From JBEVMS01 sp040508515 (lineage in GTDB: Bacteria > Pseudomonadota > Gammaproteobacteria > Xanthomonadales > Rhodanobacteraceae), in NCBI GenBank assembly GCA_040508515.1, contig JBEVMS010000144.1, positions 1-23,169 of the forward strand: 23,169 nt of DNA, in the 5' to 3' direction. How positions within the stretch are numbered: the first letter of the stretch is position 1; every line of letters starts with the position of its first letter. Shown here one piece after another: positions 1 through 6,879 of the stretch. A program made the translations under genes and the position numbers. Under the pieces are notes generated by a model, which did no database searches, had not been told where the DNA came from, and saw only the letters and a program-made list of their open reading frames with translations.

Positions 1-281
1 TCTTCATGCTGGCTGCGTTCACCGGATACGAAATCATCGCGCGAGTGCCGGTGATCCTGCATACGCCGTTGATGTCCGGGTCCAATTTCATCCACGGTAT
101 TGTGCTGGTCGGGGCCATGGTCGCGCTAGGGCATGCCACCACCTCGTTTGAACTTGCGATTGGCTTTGTGGCGGTGCTGCTGGGCGCCGGCAACGCCGCC
201 GGCGGCTACGTGGTGACCGAGCGCATGCTGCACATGTTCAAATCCAGCAGCAAAGGCACCCAGCGTGGGGCACGCTCTTGA
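1..281 (+). CDS. pntA: NAD(P) transhydrogenase alpha subunit, membrane part (5'-truncated by window edge)
   Basis: The reading frame is open from the first bases of the window to a TGA at 279-281, so the true start lies upstream. The visible 90-odd residues are hydrophobic and carry the motif RVPVILHTPLMSGSN followed by two membrane segments. This is the transmembrane domain II part of the alpha subunit of proton-translocating transhydrogenase, which couples hydride transfer between NADH and NADP+ to proton flow across the inner membrane. In three-subunit versions this part is a separate protein of about 100 residues (PntAB, or alpha part 2); in two-subunit versions it is the tail of a roughly 510-residue PntA. 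The window cannot decide between these. Its TGA overlaps the ATG of pntB by one base (TGATG), so the two are translationally coupled. Confidence 0.9.
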   Translation, partial: FMLAAFTGYEIIARVPVILHTPLMSGSNFIHGIVLVGAMVALGHATTSFELAIGFVAVLLGAGNAAGGYVVTERMLHMFKSSSKGTQRGARS

Positions 282-1714
282 TGGCCTGGCTGCCGGCGGC
301 GATCAAAGGCTGTTATTTCCTGGCCGCGCTGCTGTTTATCCTGGGATTGAAGCGTATGAGCTCGCCGCGCACTGCGCGCGGCGGCATCGTCTGGGCCGGT
401 GCGGGCATGCTGCTGGCGGTGCTGGCGACGCTGGCGATGCCGGATCTGAACCATCGCGGGTTGATCGTGCTGGCCCTGCTGCTAGGCGTGTCAGCCGCGT
501 GGTGGTCGGGTCGGCGCGTGGCGATGACCGCAATGCCGCAGATGGTGGCGCTCTATAACGGCATGGGCGGCGGCGCGGCGGCGGCAATCGGCGCGGCGGA
601 GTTGAGTGGTTATGCCGGTCAGGCGGTGCGTCTGCTGGGCGGCGGCGAGTTCACCGCCAGTGGCGGCGCGGTCGGTCCGGGGGGCGCTGTGTTGAGTCTG
701 GCGGTGCTCGGTTCGCTGATCGGCGCGGTCAGCTTTTCCGGCTCGCTGGTGGCTTTCGCCAAATTGCAGGGCTGGCTGGAACGCCCCTGGCGGTTCACAG
801 GCCAGCGTGTCTTCAACCTACTTGTGCTGGCAGCAGCGGTGATCCTCGGCGGCTGGCTGGTCGCTGGTGGCGTGAGCATGCCGCTGATCGTGGCGTTTTT
901 CGTGCTGGCGCTGGTGTTCGGGCTGGCGATGACGGTGCCGATCGGCGGCGCCGATATGCCGGTGGTTATCTCCCTCTACAACGCCTTGACCGGATTGGCG
1001 GTGGCGTTCGAGGGCTTCGTGCTGGGTAACGAGGCGATGATCATCGCCGGCACCGTGGTCGGCGCCGCCGGCACCTTGCTGACCCAGTTGATGGCCAAGG
1101 CGATGAATCGCTCGATCGGCAACGTGCTGTTCGGCAATTTCGGCACCACCGGCGGCGCGGCGCAGGCGCTTGATGGGAGCCAAAAACCGGTCGAAGCGTC
1201 CGATGCGGCGGTGATGATGGCCTACGCCGAGCGCGTGGTGATCGTGCCCGGCTACGGTCTGGCGGTAGCGCAGGCGCAGCACAAGGTGTGGGAGCTGGCG
1301 CAGGCGTTGATCGCGCGCGGGGTCAAGGTGAAATTCGCCATCCACCCGGTCGCCGGTCGCATGCCGGGGCACATGAACGTGCTGCTGGCCGAGGCCGGCG
1401 TGCCCTACGACCTGATCGCCGACATGGAAGAGATCAACCCGGAATTTCCGGCCACCGACGTGGCGCTGGTGATCGGCGCCAATGACGTGGTCAACCCGCT
1501 GGCCAAGACCGATCCGGCCTCGCCGATCTTCGGCATGCCGATTTTGGAGGTGTCCGGCGCGCATCAGGTGATCGTGATCAAGCGCGGCAAGGGCACCGGG
1601 TTTGCCGGCATCGAGAATGCGCTGTTTTACGCCGACAACACCCGCATGCTCTATGGCGACGGGCAGGCGGCGCTGGGTGAGCTCGTTAGCGCGCTCAAGC
1701 TGCTGGACGATTAG
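281..1714 (+). CDS. pntB: NAD(P) transhydrogenase subunit beta
   Basis: A 477-residue protein, close to the usual 460-480 of PntB. The N-terminal two thirds is a run of membrane helices (proton channel, domain II) containing MPQMVALYNGMGGGAAA, a hallmark of the family. The last 170 residues or so form the cytoplasmic NADP(H)-binding domain III, with PGYGLAVAQAQHKV near residue 325, HPVAGRMPGHMNVLLAEA, and GANDVVNP near residue 405. It forms the membrane transhydrogenase with PntA and supplies NADPH. I chose the ATG at 281, which overlaps the upstream stop, over the TTG three bases earlier. The TAG stop at 1712-1714 overlaps the TAA of the convergent membrane-protein gene within the four bases TTAG. 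Confidence 0.96.
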   Translation: MAWLPAAIKGCYFLAALLFILGLKRMSSPRTARGGIVWAGAGMLLAVLATLAMPDLNHRGLIVLALLLGVSAAWWSGRRVAMTAMPQMVALYNGMGGGAAAAIGAAELSGYAGQAVRLLGGGEFTASGGAVGPGGAVLSLAVLGSLIGAVSFSGSLVAFAKLQGWLERPWRFTGQRVFNLLVLAAAVILGGWLVAGGVSMPLIVAFFVLALVFGLAMTVPIGGADMPVVISLYNALTGLAVAFEGFVLGNEAMIIAGTVVGAAGTLLTQLMAKAMNRSIGNVLFGNFGTTGGAAQALDGSQKPVEASDAAVMMAYAERVVIVPGYGLAVAQAQHKVWELAQALIARGVKVKFAIHPVAGRMPGHMNVLLAEAGVPYDLIADMEEINPEFPATDVALVIGANDVVNPLAKTDPASPIFGMPILEVSGAHQVIVIKRGKGTGFAGIENALFYADNTRMLYGDGQAALGELVSALKLLDD

Positions 1715-2136
1715 CGAACCGGACGTTGCCAGGCAGTGGCCGCCGCCAGCGTCGCGCCCAGCAGGTAGATCCCCCGTTCCGTCGGCGCCATCGCCATCCA
1801 GGCCAACTGCACCAACAGGTTGGGTCCGGCTTGGCGCAGCGCATCGGTCAGGCCGATGCCCGTCATCCCGGCCAGATTCGCACCCACCGCCAGGCAACGC
1901 AGATAGAGCGCCGCCAGCAGCAGCGCGTAGCTGGCCAGCACAGCGGCCGGCAGACCGGCGCGCCCTACCCAGTGGCGGATCGCCAGCCCCAGCAGCCAGC
2001 CCAGCGGCAAGGCCAGCCACGGCAGCGCGGCGCCGTGCAGCATGGTCGGTACCATCCAGACCGCGCCGGCCGCCAAGCCCAGCATGCTGGCGCTGAGCCA
2101 GGCCAGCAGCGCGGCGCCCATCCGGCCCAGCGTCAT
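1711..2136 (-). CDS. Hypothetical multi-pass membrane protein
   Basis: I do not recognise a named family. From the ATG at 2136 the product is 141 residues, strongly hydrophobic, with about four predicted membrane helices: around residues 5-28, a segment with LPWLALPLGWLLGLAIRHWV, one with AVLASYALLLAALYLR, and a final helix near the C-terminus. No catalytic motif is visible. The frame stays open upstream; an alternative ATG at 2205 would add 23 polar residues. Neither start has a convincing ribosome binding site, so the start is uncertain. The gene converges on pntB and their stop codons overlap. It looks like a small lineage-specific inner-membrane protein, and nothing in the context points to a function. 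Confidence 0.6.
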   Translation of the reverse strand: MTLGRMGAALLAWLSASMLGLAAGAVWMVPTMLHGAALPWLALPLGWLLGLAIRHWVGRAGLPAAVLASYALLLAALYLRCLAVGANLAGMTGIGLTDALRQAGPNLLVQLAWMAMAPTERGIYLLGATLAAATAWQRPVR

Positions 2137-2385
2137 GGAGAGTGCGTGAGGGCGATAGGGCTGGGCATGGCGTGGGCATCCTTTTCGACGAGTCAAAGTG
2201 TTCATGATAGCCGGCCGGTCAAGCCGACCGTAAAGTGGCGGCGTAACCGCGCCTTGGCTTGAGAAGCGCGATGGCTGCCCCGATCTTCCGAACATCTCGC
2301 CGTTAGGGCTGCAGCCGGGCGCTGCGGGCTTTATCATGGGCGGCTCGGCGCGACGCGCGCTCTCTTTTGACCTGTACGGATCGGC

Positions 2386-2949
2386 ATGAGCGGTTTCAGT
2401 CTAAGCAGCGAACCCTTCACCCTGGCACGCGACTGCGAGGCGGTCATGGTGCCGCAAGGCGAAACGGTGACCCTGCCCGCCGGCCAGAGCGGCTATATCA
2501 CCCAGGCGCTGGGCGGCAGTTTTTCGGTGTATGTCGAGGGCAATTTGTTCCGCGTCGCCGGCAAGGATGCCGATGCGTTAGGCAAGATCCCGCCGCCGCC
2601 GATCGAGCTACCGGAAGACGCCACCGATGCCGATGTCGAGCGGCTGGTGTGGGAGCAGCTCTATACGGTGTTCGATCCGGAAATCCCGGTGAATGTGGTC
2701 GAGCTGGGTCTCGTCTACGACGTCAGCCTCAGCCACATCGACGACAGCGAATCCAGTCGCAAGGTCTACGTCAAAATGACCCTGACCGCGCCTGGCTGCG
2801 GCATGGGCGACATTTTGGTGGATGACGCGCGGACCAAGCTGGAGCTGATCCCGACCATCGAGCAGGCCGATGTGGATCTGGTGTTCGATCCGCCCTGGAA
2901 TCGCGACATGATGTCGGACCTGGCCAAGCTCGAAACCGGCATGCTGTAA
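2386..2949 (+). CDS. sufT: Putative Fe-S cluster assembly protein SufT (MIP18/DUF59 family)
   Basis: A 187-residue protein. The second half is a DUF59/MIP18 domain starting near residue 85 (VERLVWEQLYTVFDPEIPVN), with the conserved VELGLVYDV segment and the cysteine motif TAPGCGMGD near residue 140, ending with FDPPWNRDMMS. The N-terminal extension of about 80 residues before this domain is typical of SufT rather than of the short PaaD/MIP18 proteins. SufT proteins are accessory factors in iron-sulfur protein maturation in the cytoplasm; the exact step is not settled. The gene stands alone here, away from any suf operon. A bidirectional terminator follows about 50 bases downstream. The ATG at 2386 is the first sensible start and gives the full family length. 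Confidence 0.88.
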   Translation: MSGFSLSSEPFTLARDCEAVMVPQGETVTLPAGQSGYITQALGGSFSVYVEGNLFRVAGKDADALGKIPPPPIELPEDATDADVERLVWEQLYTVFDPEIPVNVVELGLVYDVSLSHIDDSESSRKVYVKMTLTAPGCGMGDILVDDARTKLELIPTIEQADVDLVFDPPWNRDMMSDLAKLETGML

Positions 2950-3002
2950 GTCGATCGCAAGACCGGCGGCCGAGTGTCGACGCCAAGCTTGTGATTGCAC
3001 CG

Positions 3003-3028
3003 AAAGGCCCGCCATGCGCGGGCCTTTT
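3003..3028. terminator. Bidirectional rho-independent terminator between sufT and the asparaginase gene
   Basis: A perfect 10-bp stem (AAAGGCCCGC at 3003-3012 pairing with GCGGGCCTTT at 3018-3027) encloses a 5-base loop. The A run on the left arm and the T run on the right give a U-tract in both directions. It lies between two convergent genes, as expected for a shared terminator. Confidence 0.85.
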
Positions 3029-3049
3029 GACATCCGCACCAGGGCCTTC

Positions 3050-3547
3050 TCAAGCGTGGCCTTGCGCCTCCTCGAAGCGGTTGGCATCGCGGTTCTTGCG
3101 CACCTTGGCCGGGTCCCAGACGCGGCCGTTCATGGCGATATAGACGCCCTCGGGCAGGGTCTGCACCGCACCCACCGCGCAGCCGACGTTGAACACCGCG
3201 TCGGAACCCTGAAAGCGCGCCGGATTGAGCGCGCCGGTCAACACGATCACCTTGCCCGGGATGCCGGCCAACACCTGCGCGGTTTCGACCATGGTGTCGG
3301 TGCCGTGGGTGACCAGCACATGCCGGTGCGGCTGCGCCTCGATGGTCTGGCGTACCAGTTGGCGGTCCTCTTCGCCCATATGCAGGCTGTCCTTGCGCAG
3401 CAGCGCGATCACCTCGTAGCGAAACGCCACACCCAATTGGTCGAGGATGTCGCCGATCTGCGGCGCGCCGATTTTGTAATCGGACTTGTCGTCGAAGTAG
3501 ATCTTGTCGATGGTGCCGCCGGTGGTGACGATGGACAGATGCTGCAT
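3050..3547 (-). CDS. Short-form asparaginase (N-terminal domain only)
   Basis: A 165-residue protein matching only the N-terminal catalytic domain of type I/II bacterial L-asparaginases, which are normally 320-350 residues in two domains. The catalytic set is intact. TTGGTID at residues 8-14 carries the nucleophile threonine. THGTDTM holds the second Thr-Asp pair. A lysine in the segment VWDPAKVRKN lines up with Lys162 of E. coli AnsB. It would hydrolyse asparagine, or a related amide, to aspartate and ammonia. The C-terminal domain, which helps shape the active site between subunits in full-length enzymes, is absent; the frame ends cleanly at a stop just before the terminator. Short asparaginase-domain proteins are known in proteobacteria, so this is probably a genuine family rather than a truncation, but its activity is uncertain. 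Confidence 0.85.
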   Translation of the reverse strand: MQHLSIVTTGGTIDKIYFDDKSDYKIGAPQIGDILDQLGVAFRYEVIALLRKDSLHMGEEDRQLVRQTIEAQPHRHVLVTHGTDTMVETAQVLAGIPGKVIVLTGALNPARFQGSDAVFNVGCAVGAVQTLPEGVYIAMNGRVWDPAKVRKNRDANRFEEAQGHA

Positions 3548-3581
3548 GCGGGAGGCCAGAAGGTCGGAGTGATGGCCTAGT

Positions 3582-3695
3582 TTAGTCGTCTTGGCGGCTG
3601 GCGATCAGCTGTCGGGTCGGGCCGGCCGATTCGACCGCGTGTTTTTCAGAGCCCAGGCGCCCGGCGATCGTGTCCGCCATCAGGCCCGTTCTCAT
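3582..3695 (-). CDS. Doubtful small ORF (37 aa)
   Basis: A 37-codon frame between the acyl-CoA dehydrogenase and the asparaginase gene, starting MRTGLMADTIAGRLGS and ending ASRQDD. Codon third positions are G/C-rich like those of the neighbouring genes, and GAGCGG lies just upstream of the ATG. I recognise no family, and the frame runs open further upstream into the antisense-free gap, so it could equally be a chance ORF or a remnant of a lost gene. The rest of the 3548-3793 interval holds no gene I can identify. Confidence 0.2.
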   Translation of the reverse strand: MRTGLMADTIAGRLGSEKHAVESAGPTRQLIASRQDD

Positions 3696-3740
3696 CCAGC
3701 CGCTCAGGCTTCGATCGATCAACCTTTGGCCAGCGGACTG

Positions 3741-3762
3741 AAAAGTCGCAGGCTCCGCTGCG
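3741..3762 (-). terminator. Possible weak terminator after the acyl-CoA dehydrogenase gene
   Basis: Reading the minus strand, a 5-bp stem (CGCAG/CTGCG, 3747-3762) with a 6-base loop is followed by ACTTTT. A second small perfect hairpin, GGCATC-4-GATGCC, lies at 3764-3779 immediately before it. Both are 15-55 bases past the stop codon. The stems are short, so this is tentative. Confidence 0.3.
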
Positions 3763-3793
3763 TGGCATCCGGTGATGCCTTGCAGCAGCCCAA

Positions 3794-5440
3794 TCACCCC
3801 AGCAACAGACGCCGGTCGGCGGCGAAGGCCTGGGTGTCGCGCAAACGCAGCAGGCCGTGTTCCAGAAAACCGCGCAGGGCCGCCGCCGGACGTGCATCGC
3901 CGTGGATCTGCGCCCAACTGGCCTGACGCGCCAACAGCGCGGCGGCGGCGATCCGTGCCAGGCTGATCGCCAGCGCACGCGCATTGGCTTCCAGATGCGC
4001 GCGCTCCCCGGCATCGCGCTGTAGCTGCGCCTCGGCGGCGTCCAGCGCCTGACCGATTACCACGCCCTCGACGCTGGCAGCGGCGGCACCCAACCACTCG
4101 GTCAGCGCGGCGCGCAGGGGCGTCAGTCCGCCGCTGCCCAGCGCCCGCAGGCTGTCCAGCGACAACACGTTGGTGGTGCCTTCCCAGATCGCATAGACCT
4201 GGGCGTCGCGCAGCAATTGCGGCAGCCCGGTGTCCTCGATGTAGCCCGCGCCGCCGAAGCTTTCCAACGCCTCGGAGCACAGCTTGACCGCCAGCTTGCC
4301 GGTCCACAGTTTCACCAGCGGCGTCAGCAGGCGCAGTAGCGCGGCTTCGTGCGGCGCGCTGGCGCCGTGTTCGACCCGGCCCAAGAGCTCGGCCACCTCG
4401 AAGACCAGCGCGAACGCGGCCTCGAATTCCACTTGCATGTCGACCAGGGTCTGCGCGTGCAACGGGTGCTCGATCAATGGCTTGCCGAAGGCCTGGCGCC
4501 GCTGCGCGTAATCGCGTGCCAGGGCGATCGCGCGGGCGATCGACGCCAGTGCGCCGACCGCGTTCCAGGTGCGCGTGACATTGAGCATCGGCGCCACCTG
4601 ACGCACGCCGTTGGCCAGTTCGCCCAGCGGCCAGGCGGGCAGACCTTCCAGATGGATTTCGGCGGTGGGCAGTTCATGCGTGCCCAGCTTGTCTTTCAGT
4701 CGGTCGATCAGCAGCTCGGGACGACGCCGGCCGCCATCGACAGTTTCGACATAGAACAACGCCAGCGCCGCGGCGCCATCGGCGGCGCCTTCGGGACGCG
4801 CCAGCGCCAACGCGGCCTCGCCGACCACCGCCGAGCTGAACCATTTGCGTCCGTAAAGTCGCCACTGGCCGCTTTCGTCCTGGCGCGCCACGGTTTCGCT
4901 GTGACCGACATCCGAGCCGCCGGCGTTTTCGGTCATCCATTGGCCGGACAGCCAAAAACTGCCGGCATCGCGGCTGAGAAAGTGCGGCAGCGCGCGGGCG
5001 ATCAGCGCCTGATTGCCGGAGGCCTTGAGCGCGGTGGCCGCGCCGTCGGTCATCGCCAATGGACAGGTATAGAACTCGCTGGCGACGTGATAGAGGTAGA
5101 CCCGCGCGAATTCTTCCAGCCGCGCATGCGGATGATTTTCATGGCCGGCGGCGAGCACCGCGTGGGCGGTGGTGATCGCGGGGCCTTCCTGCCAGGCCGG
5201 GGTCAGCTCGATCCGATCCACCCGTTGGCCCCAGGCGTCCCACTGGGTCAGTATCGGCTTGCGCCGGCTGCTGTGGGTAACGCGCTGCCAGGCCATCAGC
5301 GCGTAGTCGCCCAGCGCGTCCAGCTCGGCATCCAGCGCCGCGCGTCGGGCCGACGGCAGCGTGCGATCAAGCAGGCCATGCAGCAGGCGCTCACTGCGCC
5401 AGGGATGCTCCAGTTGCGGGGCGGCTTGCAGGAAACCCAT
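3794..5440 (-). CDS. AidB-like acyl-CoA dehydrogenase
   Basis: A 548-residue flavoprotein of the acyl-CoA dehydrogenase family, nearest in length and layout to AidB/isovaleryl-CoA-dehydrogenase-like proteins (E. coli AidB is 541). Visible motifs are WMTENAGGSD (about 168-177, FAD/substrate loop), GRKWFSS (about 197-203), YAQRRQAFGKPL (about 311-322), SFGGAGYIEDTGLP (about 394-407), and IWEGTTNV (about 418-425) with the glutamate at the catalytic-base position of classical members. A C-terminal helical extension follows. It would oxidise an acyl-CoA or related substrate in the cytoplasm; AidB itself is tied to alkylation stress, but that role cannot be assumed here. I chose the ATG at 5440 because GGGAG lies 7 bases upstream. 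The frame remains open to 5671, but that part shows no family similarity. Confidence 0.9.
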   Translation of the reverse strand: MGFLQAAPQLEHPWRSERLLHGLLDRTLPSARRAALDAELDALGDYALMAWQRVTHSSRRKPILTQWDAWGQRVDRIELTPAWQEGPAITTAHAVLAAGHENHPHARLEEFARVYLYHVASEFYTCPLAMTDGAATALKASGNQALIARALPHFLSRDAGSFWLSGQWMTENAGGSDVGHSETVARQDESGQWRLYGRKWFSSAVVGEAALALARPEGAADGAAALALFYVETVDGGRRRPELLIDRLKDKLGTHELPTAEIHLEGLPAWPLGELANGVRQVAPMLNVTRTWNAVGALASIARAIALARDYAQRRQAFGKPLIEHPLHAQTLVDMQVEFEAAFALVFEVAELLGRVEHGASAPHEAALLRLLTPLVKLWTGKLAVKLCSEALESFGGAGYIEDTGLPQLLRDAQVYAIWEGTTNVLSLDSLRALGSGGLTPLRAALTEWLGAAAASVEGVVIGQALDAAEAQLQRDAGERAHLEANARALAISLARIAAAALLARQASWAQIHGDARPAAALRGFLEHGLLRLRDTQAFAADRRLLLG

Positions 5441-5749
5441 CGGACGACTCCCAAAGGCACCGGAACCTGAGTATAGGCGCACCGCGCACTGGCTTGAGGT
5501 GGCACGCAACAGCGTCATCCAGCGGGCTGGCGCAGACGATGCATTCCAGGCGGTGGCGTGGGGCCCGGTGCGGGCCAGTGACAGCGTGGCCATCGACGAG
5601 GAGACTGCTGCCGTCAGCGCGTAGGCCGCATGGACGGCTAAACCGTGGCTGACGCTAGTGGCGGCGCCCACTGATCACGCGGGATAGGCAAAGCATGCTG
5701 GCCAGGCGCGCAGCGAACCGTGGTTGAGGCGCCGGGCTTTCCTCGCCAC
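5441..5749. other. 309-base interval without a recognisable gene
   Basis: Between the acyl-CoA dehydrogenase start and the DUF2069 stop I find no protein of recognisable family on either strand. The dehydrogenase frame runs open through most of it (to 5671) but reads as low-complexity Ala/Ser/Thr-rich sequence. A plus-strand frame covers part of it and overlaps the dehydrogenase gene antisense, so it looks like a shadow. Apart from the candidate -10 element near 5470 I see no tRNA, clear terminator or repeat. Confidence 0.5.
5470..5475 (-). promoter_or_regulatory. Candidate -10 element for the acyl-CoA dehydrogenase gene
   Basis: On the minus strand TATACT stands 30 bases upstream of the chosen ATG. 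It is a five-of-six match to the sigma-70 -10 consensus. No good -35 hexamer sits 16-18 bases further upstream (CTCAAG at 17), so the call rests on one box and the position. Confidence 0.3.
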
Positions 5750-6103
5750 TTATTTACGCGTGCGAACCCCGGCGCCGAGGCTGCCAATCAGCAACAGGCT
5801 TAGCAGGATTTCCAGCCAAGCCAGGGTGCGCGTACTCGGTGCGCTCCAGGCTTCGGCGACACCGTGGCAGAAGTAGAACAGGGCAAGCATGCCGACCCAC
5901 AGCAGCGCACGGCGTGGCCGGCGTAGCGCCAACAGCGGTACAAGCAGCGGGACGATGGCCAGTCCCAGCGCCATGGCGGGTGGCAGCGTTCGCGACGGCG
6001 CCAACCAGGCGTACCACGTCAGTTGCAAGGTCAGCAGCGCAGCCCACGCCAGCAGTCCCATGCGGTCGCTGGCGGTGATTGGCACGCTTGCCGTTGCGCT
6101 CAT
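5750..6103 (-). CDS. DUF2069 domain membrane protein
   Basis: A 117-residue integral membrane protein with about four hydrophobic helices: residues 15-36, 43-60, 66-84 (including LLWVGMLALFYFCHGV) and 93-112 (WLEILLSLLLIGSLGAG). The FYFCHGVxEAW and LAWLEILLSL segments are typical of the DUF2069 family of small proteobacterial inner-membrane proteins of unknown function. Members of this family often sit directly downstream of wrbA, as here. The ATG at 6103 overlaps the wrbA stop by 4 bases (ATGA), indicating translational coupling. No function can be assigned beyond an association with WrbA. Confidence 0.85.
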   Translation of the reverse strand: MSATASVPITASDRMGLLAWAALLTLQLTWYAWLAPSRTLPPAMALGLAIVPLLVPLLALRRPRRALLWVGMLALFYFCHGVAEAWSAPSTRTLAWLEILLSLLLIGSLGAGVRTRK

Positions 6104-6705
6104 GCGTTGGTTTGCATGAGCTTGCGCGCGACGGTGGCCAGCCGGCGCCCGAGCGCGCGCGTCAGCTCGCGTTCGTGTTCGCTGATCGGGTTGTCGCCAG
6201 CGCTGCCGCTGACATGGCTGGCACCGTAGGGAGTGCCGCCGCTGGCGGTGCTGGACAAGGCCGGCTCGGTGTAGGGCAGGCCGATCAGCAGCATGCCGTG
6301 ATGCAGCAGCGGCAGGGCCATGCTGAGCAGGGTCGATTCCTGACCACCGTGCATGCTCGCGGTGGAGGTGAATAGCGCAGCCGGCTTACCGGCCAGCACG
6401 CCGCTGGCCCATTCGGCACCGGTCGTGTCGAGGAAGTATTTTAGCGGCGCGGCCATGTTGCCGAAGCGGGTCGGGCTGCCCAGGGCCAGGCCGGCGCATT
6501 CGTGCAGATCGTGTTTTTCCACATACGGCGCGCCGTCTTCCGGCTCCGGCGGTTGCGCTTGTTCGGTCACCGGCGCTACCGGCGGCACCTGGCGCAGACG
6601 CGCGCGCATGCCGGGCACTTCTTCCACGCCGCGCGCGATCAGGCGCGCCAATTGAGCGGTGTGCCCGGTGCGGCTGTAGTAGAGGACCAGAATTTCGTCG
6701 GACAT
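6100..6705 (-). CDS. wrbA: NAD(P)H:quinone oxidoreductase, WrbA family
   Basis: A 201-residue flavodoxin-fold protein. LVLYYSRTGHTAQLA at residues 6-20 is the FMN phosphate-binding loop. GSPTRFGNMAAPLKYFLD near residues 80-97 and FTSTASMHGGQESTLL near 118 are the other two FMN-contacting regions typical of WrbA. GGTPYGASHVSG near residue 160 is also diagnostic. WrbA reduces quinones by two electrons with NAD(P)H in the cytoplasm and is linked to oxidative-stress protection. I chose the ATG at 6705, where the flavodoxin fold begins; the frame extends upstream without meaningful sequence. It is the first gene of a two-gene unit with the DUF2069 protein and is divergent from yihY. Confidence 0.93.
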   Translation of the reverse strand: MSDEILVLYYSRTGHTAQLARLIARGVEEVPGMRARLRQVPPVAPVTEQAQPPEPEDGAPYVEKHDLHECAGLALGSPTRFGNMAAPLKYFLDTTGAEWASGVLAGKPAALFTSTASMHGGQESTLLSMALPLLHHGMLLIGLPYTEPALSSTASGGTPYGASHVSGSAGDNPISEHERELTRALGRRLATVARKLMQTNA

Positions 6706-6730
6706 GCTCAGGACTCGCGGGCGGGGCTGC

Positions 6731-6751
6731 GGGCATGATAACCAGATGCCC
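6731..6751. promoter_or_regulatory. Inverted repeat over a possible wrbA -10 element
   Basis: GGGCAT (6731-6736) and ATGCCC (6746-6751) form an inverted repeat with a 9-base spacer, 26-46 bases upstream of the wrbA ATG. On the minus strand the spacer side contains TATCAT, a possible -10 box. It could be an operator, but 6-bp arms in GC-rich DNA can arise by chance. Confidence 0.25.
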
Positions 6752-6789
6752 CGCATCGCAAGCCATCCGTGCGCAGGCCGCGTGGCGCC

Positions 6790-6818
6790 TTGGGACAATC
6801 TGGGCGATCGGGTAGTGT
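6790..6818 (+). promoter_or_regulatory. Candidate sigma-70 promoter for yihY-tlpA-acyP
   Basis: TTGGGA (6790-6795) and TAGTGT (6813-6818) are separated by exactly 17 bases and lie about 60 bases upstream of the yihY ATG in the divergent intergenic region. Each hexamer matches consensus at about four positions, so this is a plausible but unproven promoter. Confidence 0.35.
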
Positions 6819-6879
6819 AGGACGGCCCCGCCGATGTTGCCGTCAGACACTAGCCGGCAGCGCAGCCCAAGGATCGCCC

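Noticed and set aside
818..2179. Long minus-strand ORF antisense to pntB (453 codons)
   Set aside because: It shadows a clear pntB gene, its translation is rich in Arg, His, Gly and Gln with no recognisable domain, and such ORFs are expected opposite GC-rich coding sequence.
4349..5470. 373-codon plus-strand ORF antisense to the acyl-CoA dehydrogenase
   Set aside because: The minus strand carries all acyl-CoA dehydrogenase motifs; the plus frame is compositionally odd and matches nothing I recognise.
5441..5671. N-terminal extension of the acyl-CoA dehydrogenase to 5671
   Set aside because: The extension lacks family similarity, while the ATG at 5440 has GGGAG 7 bases upstream and gives the normal AidB-like length.
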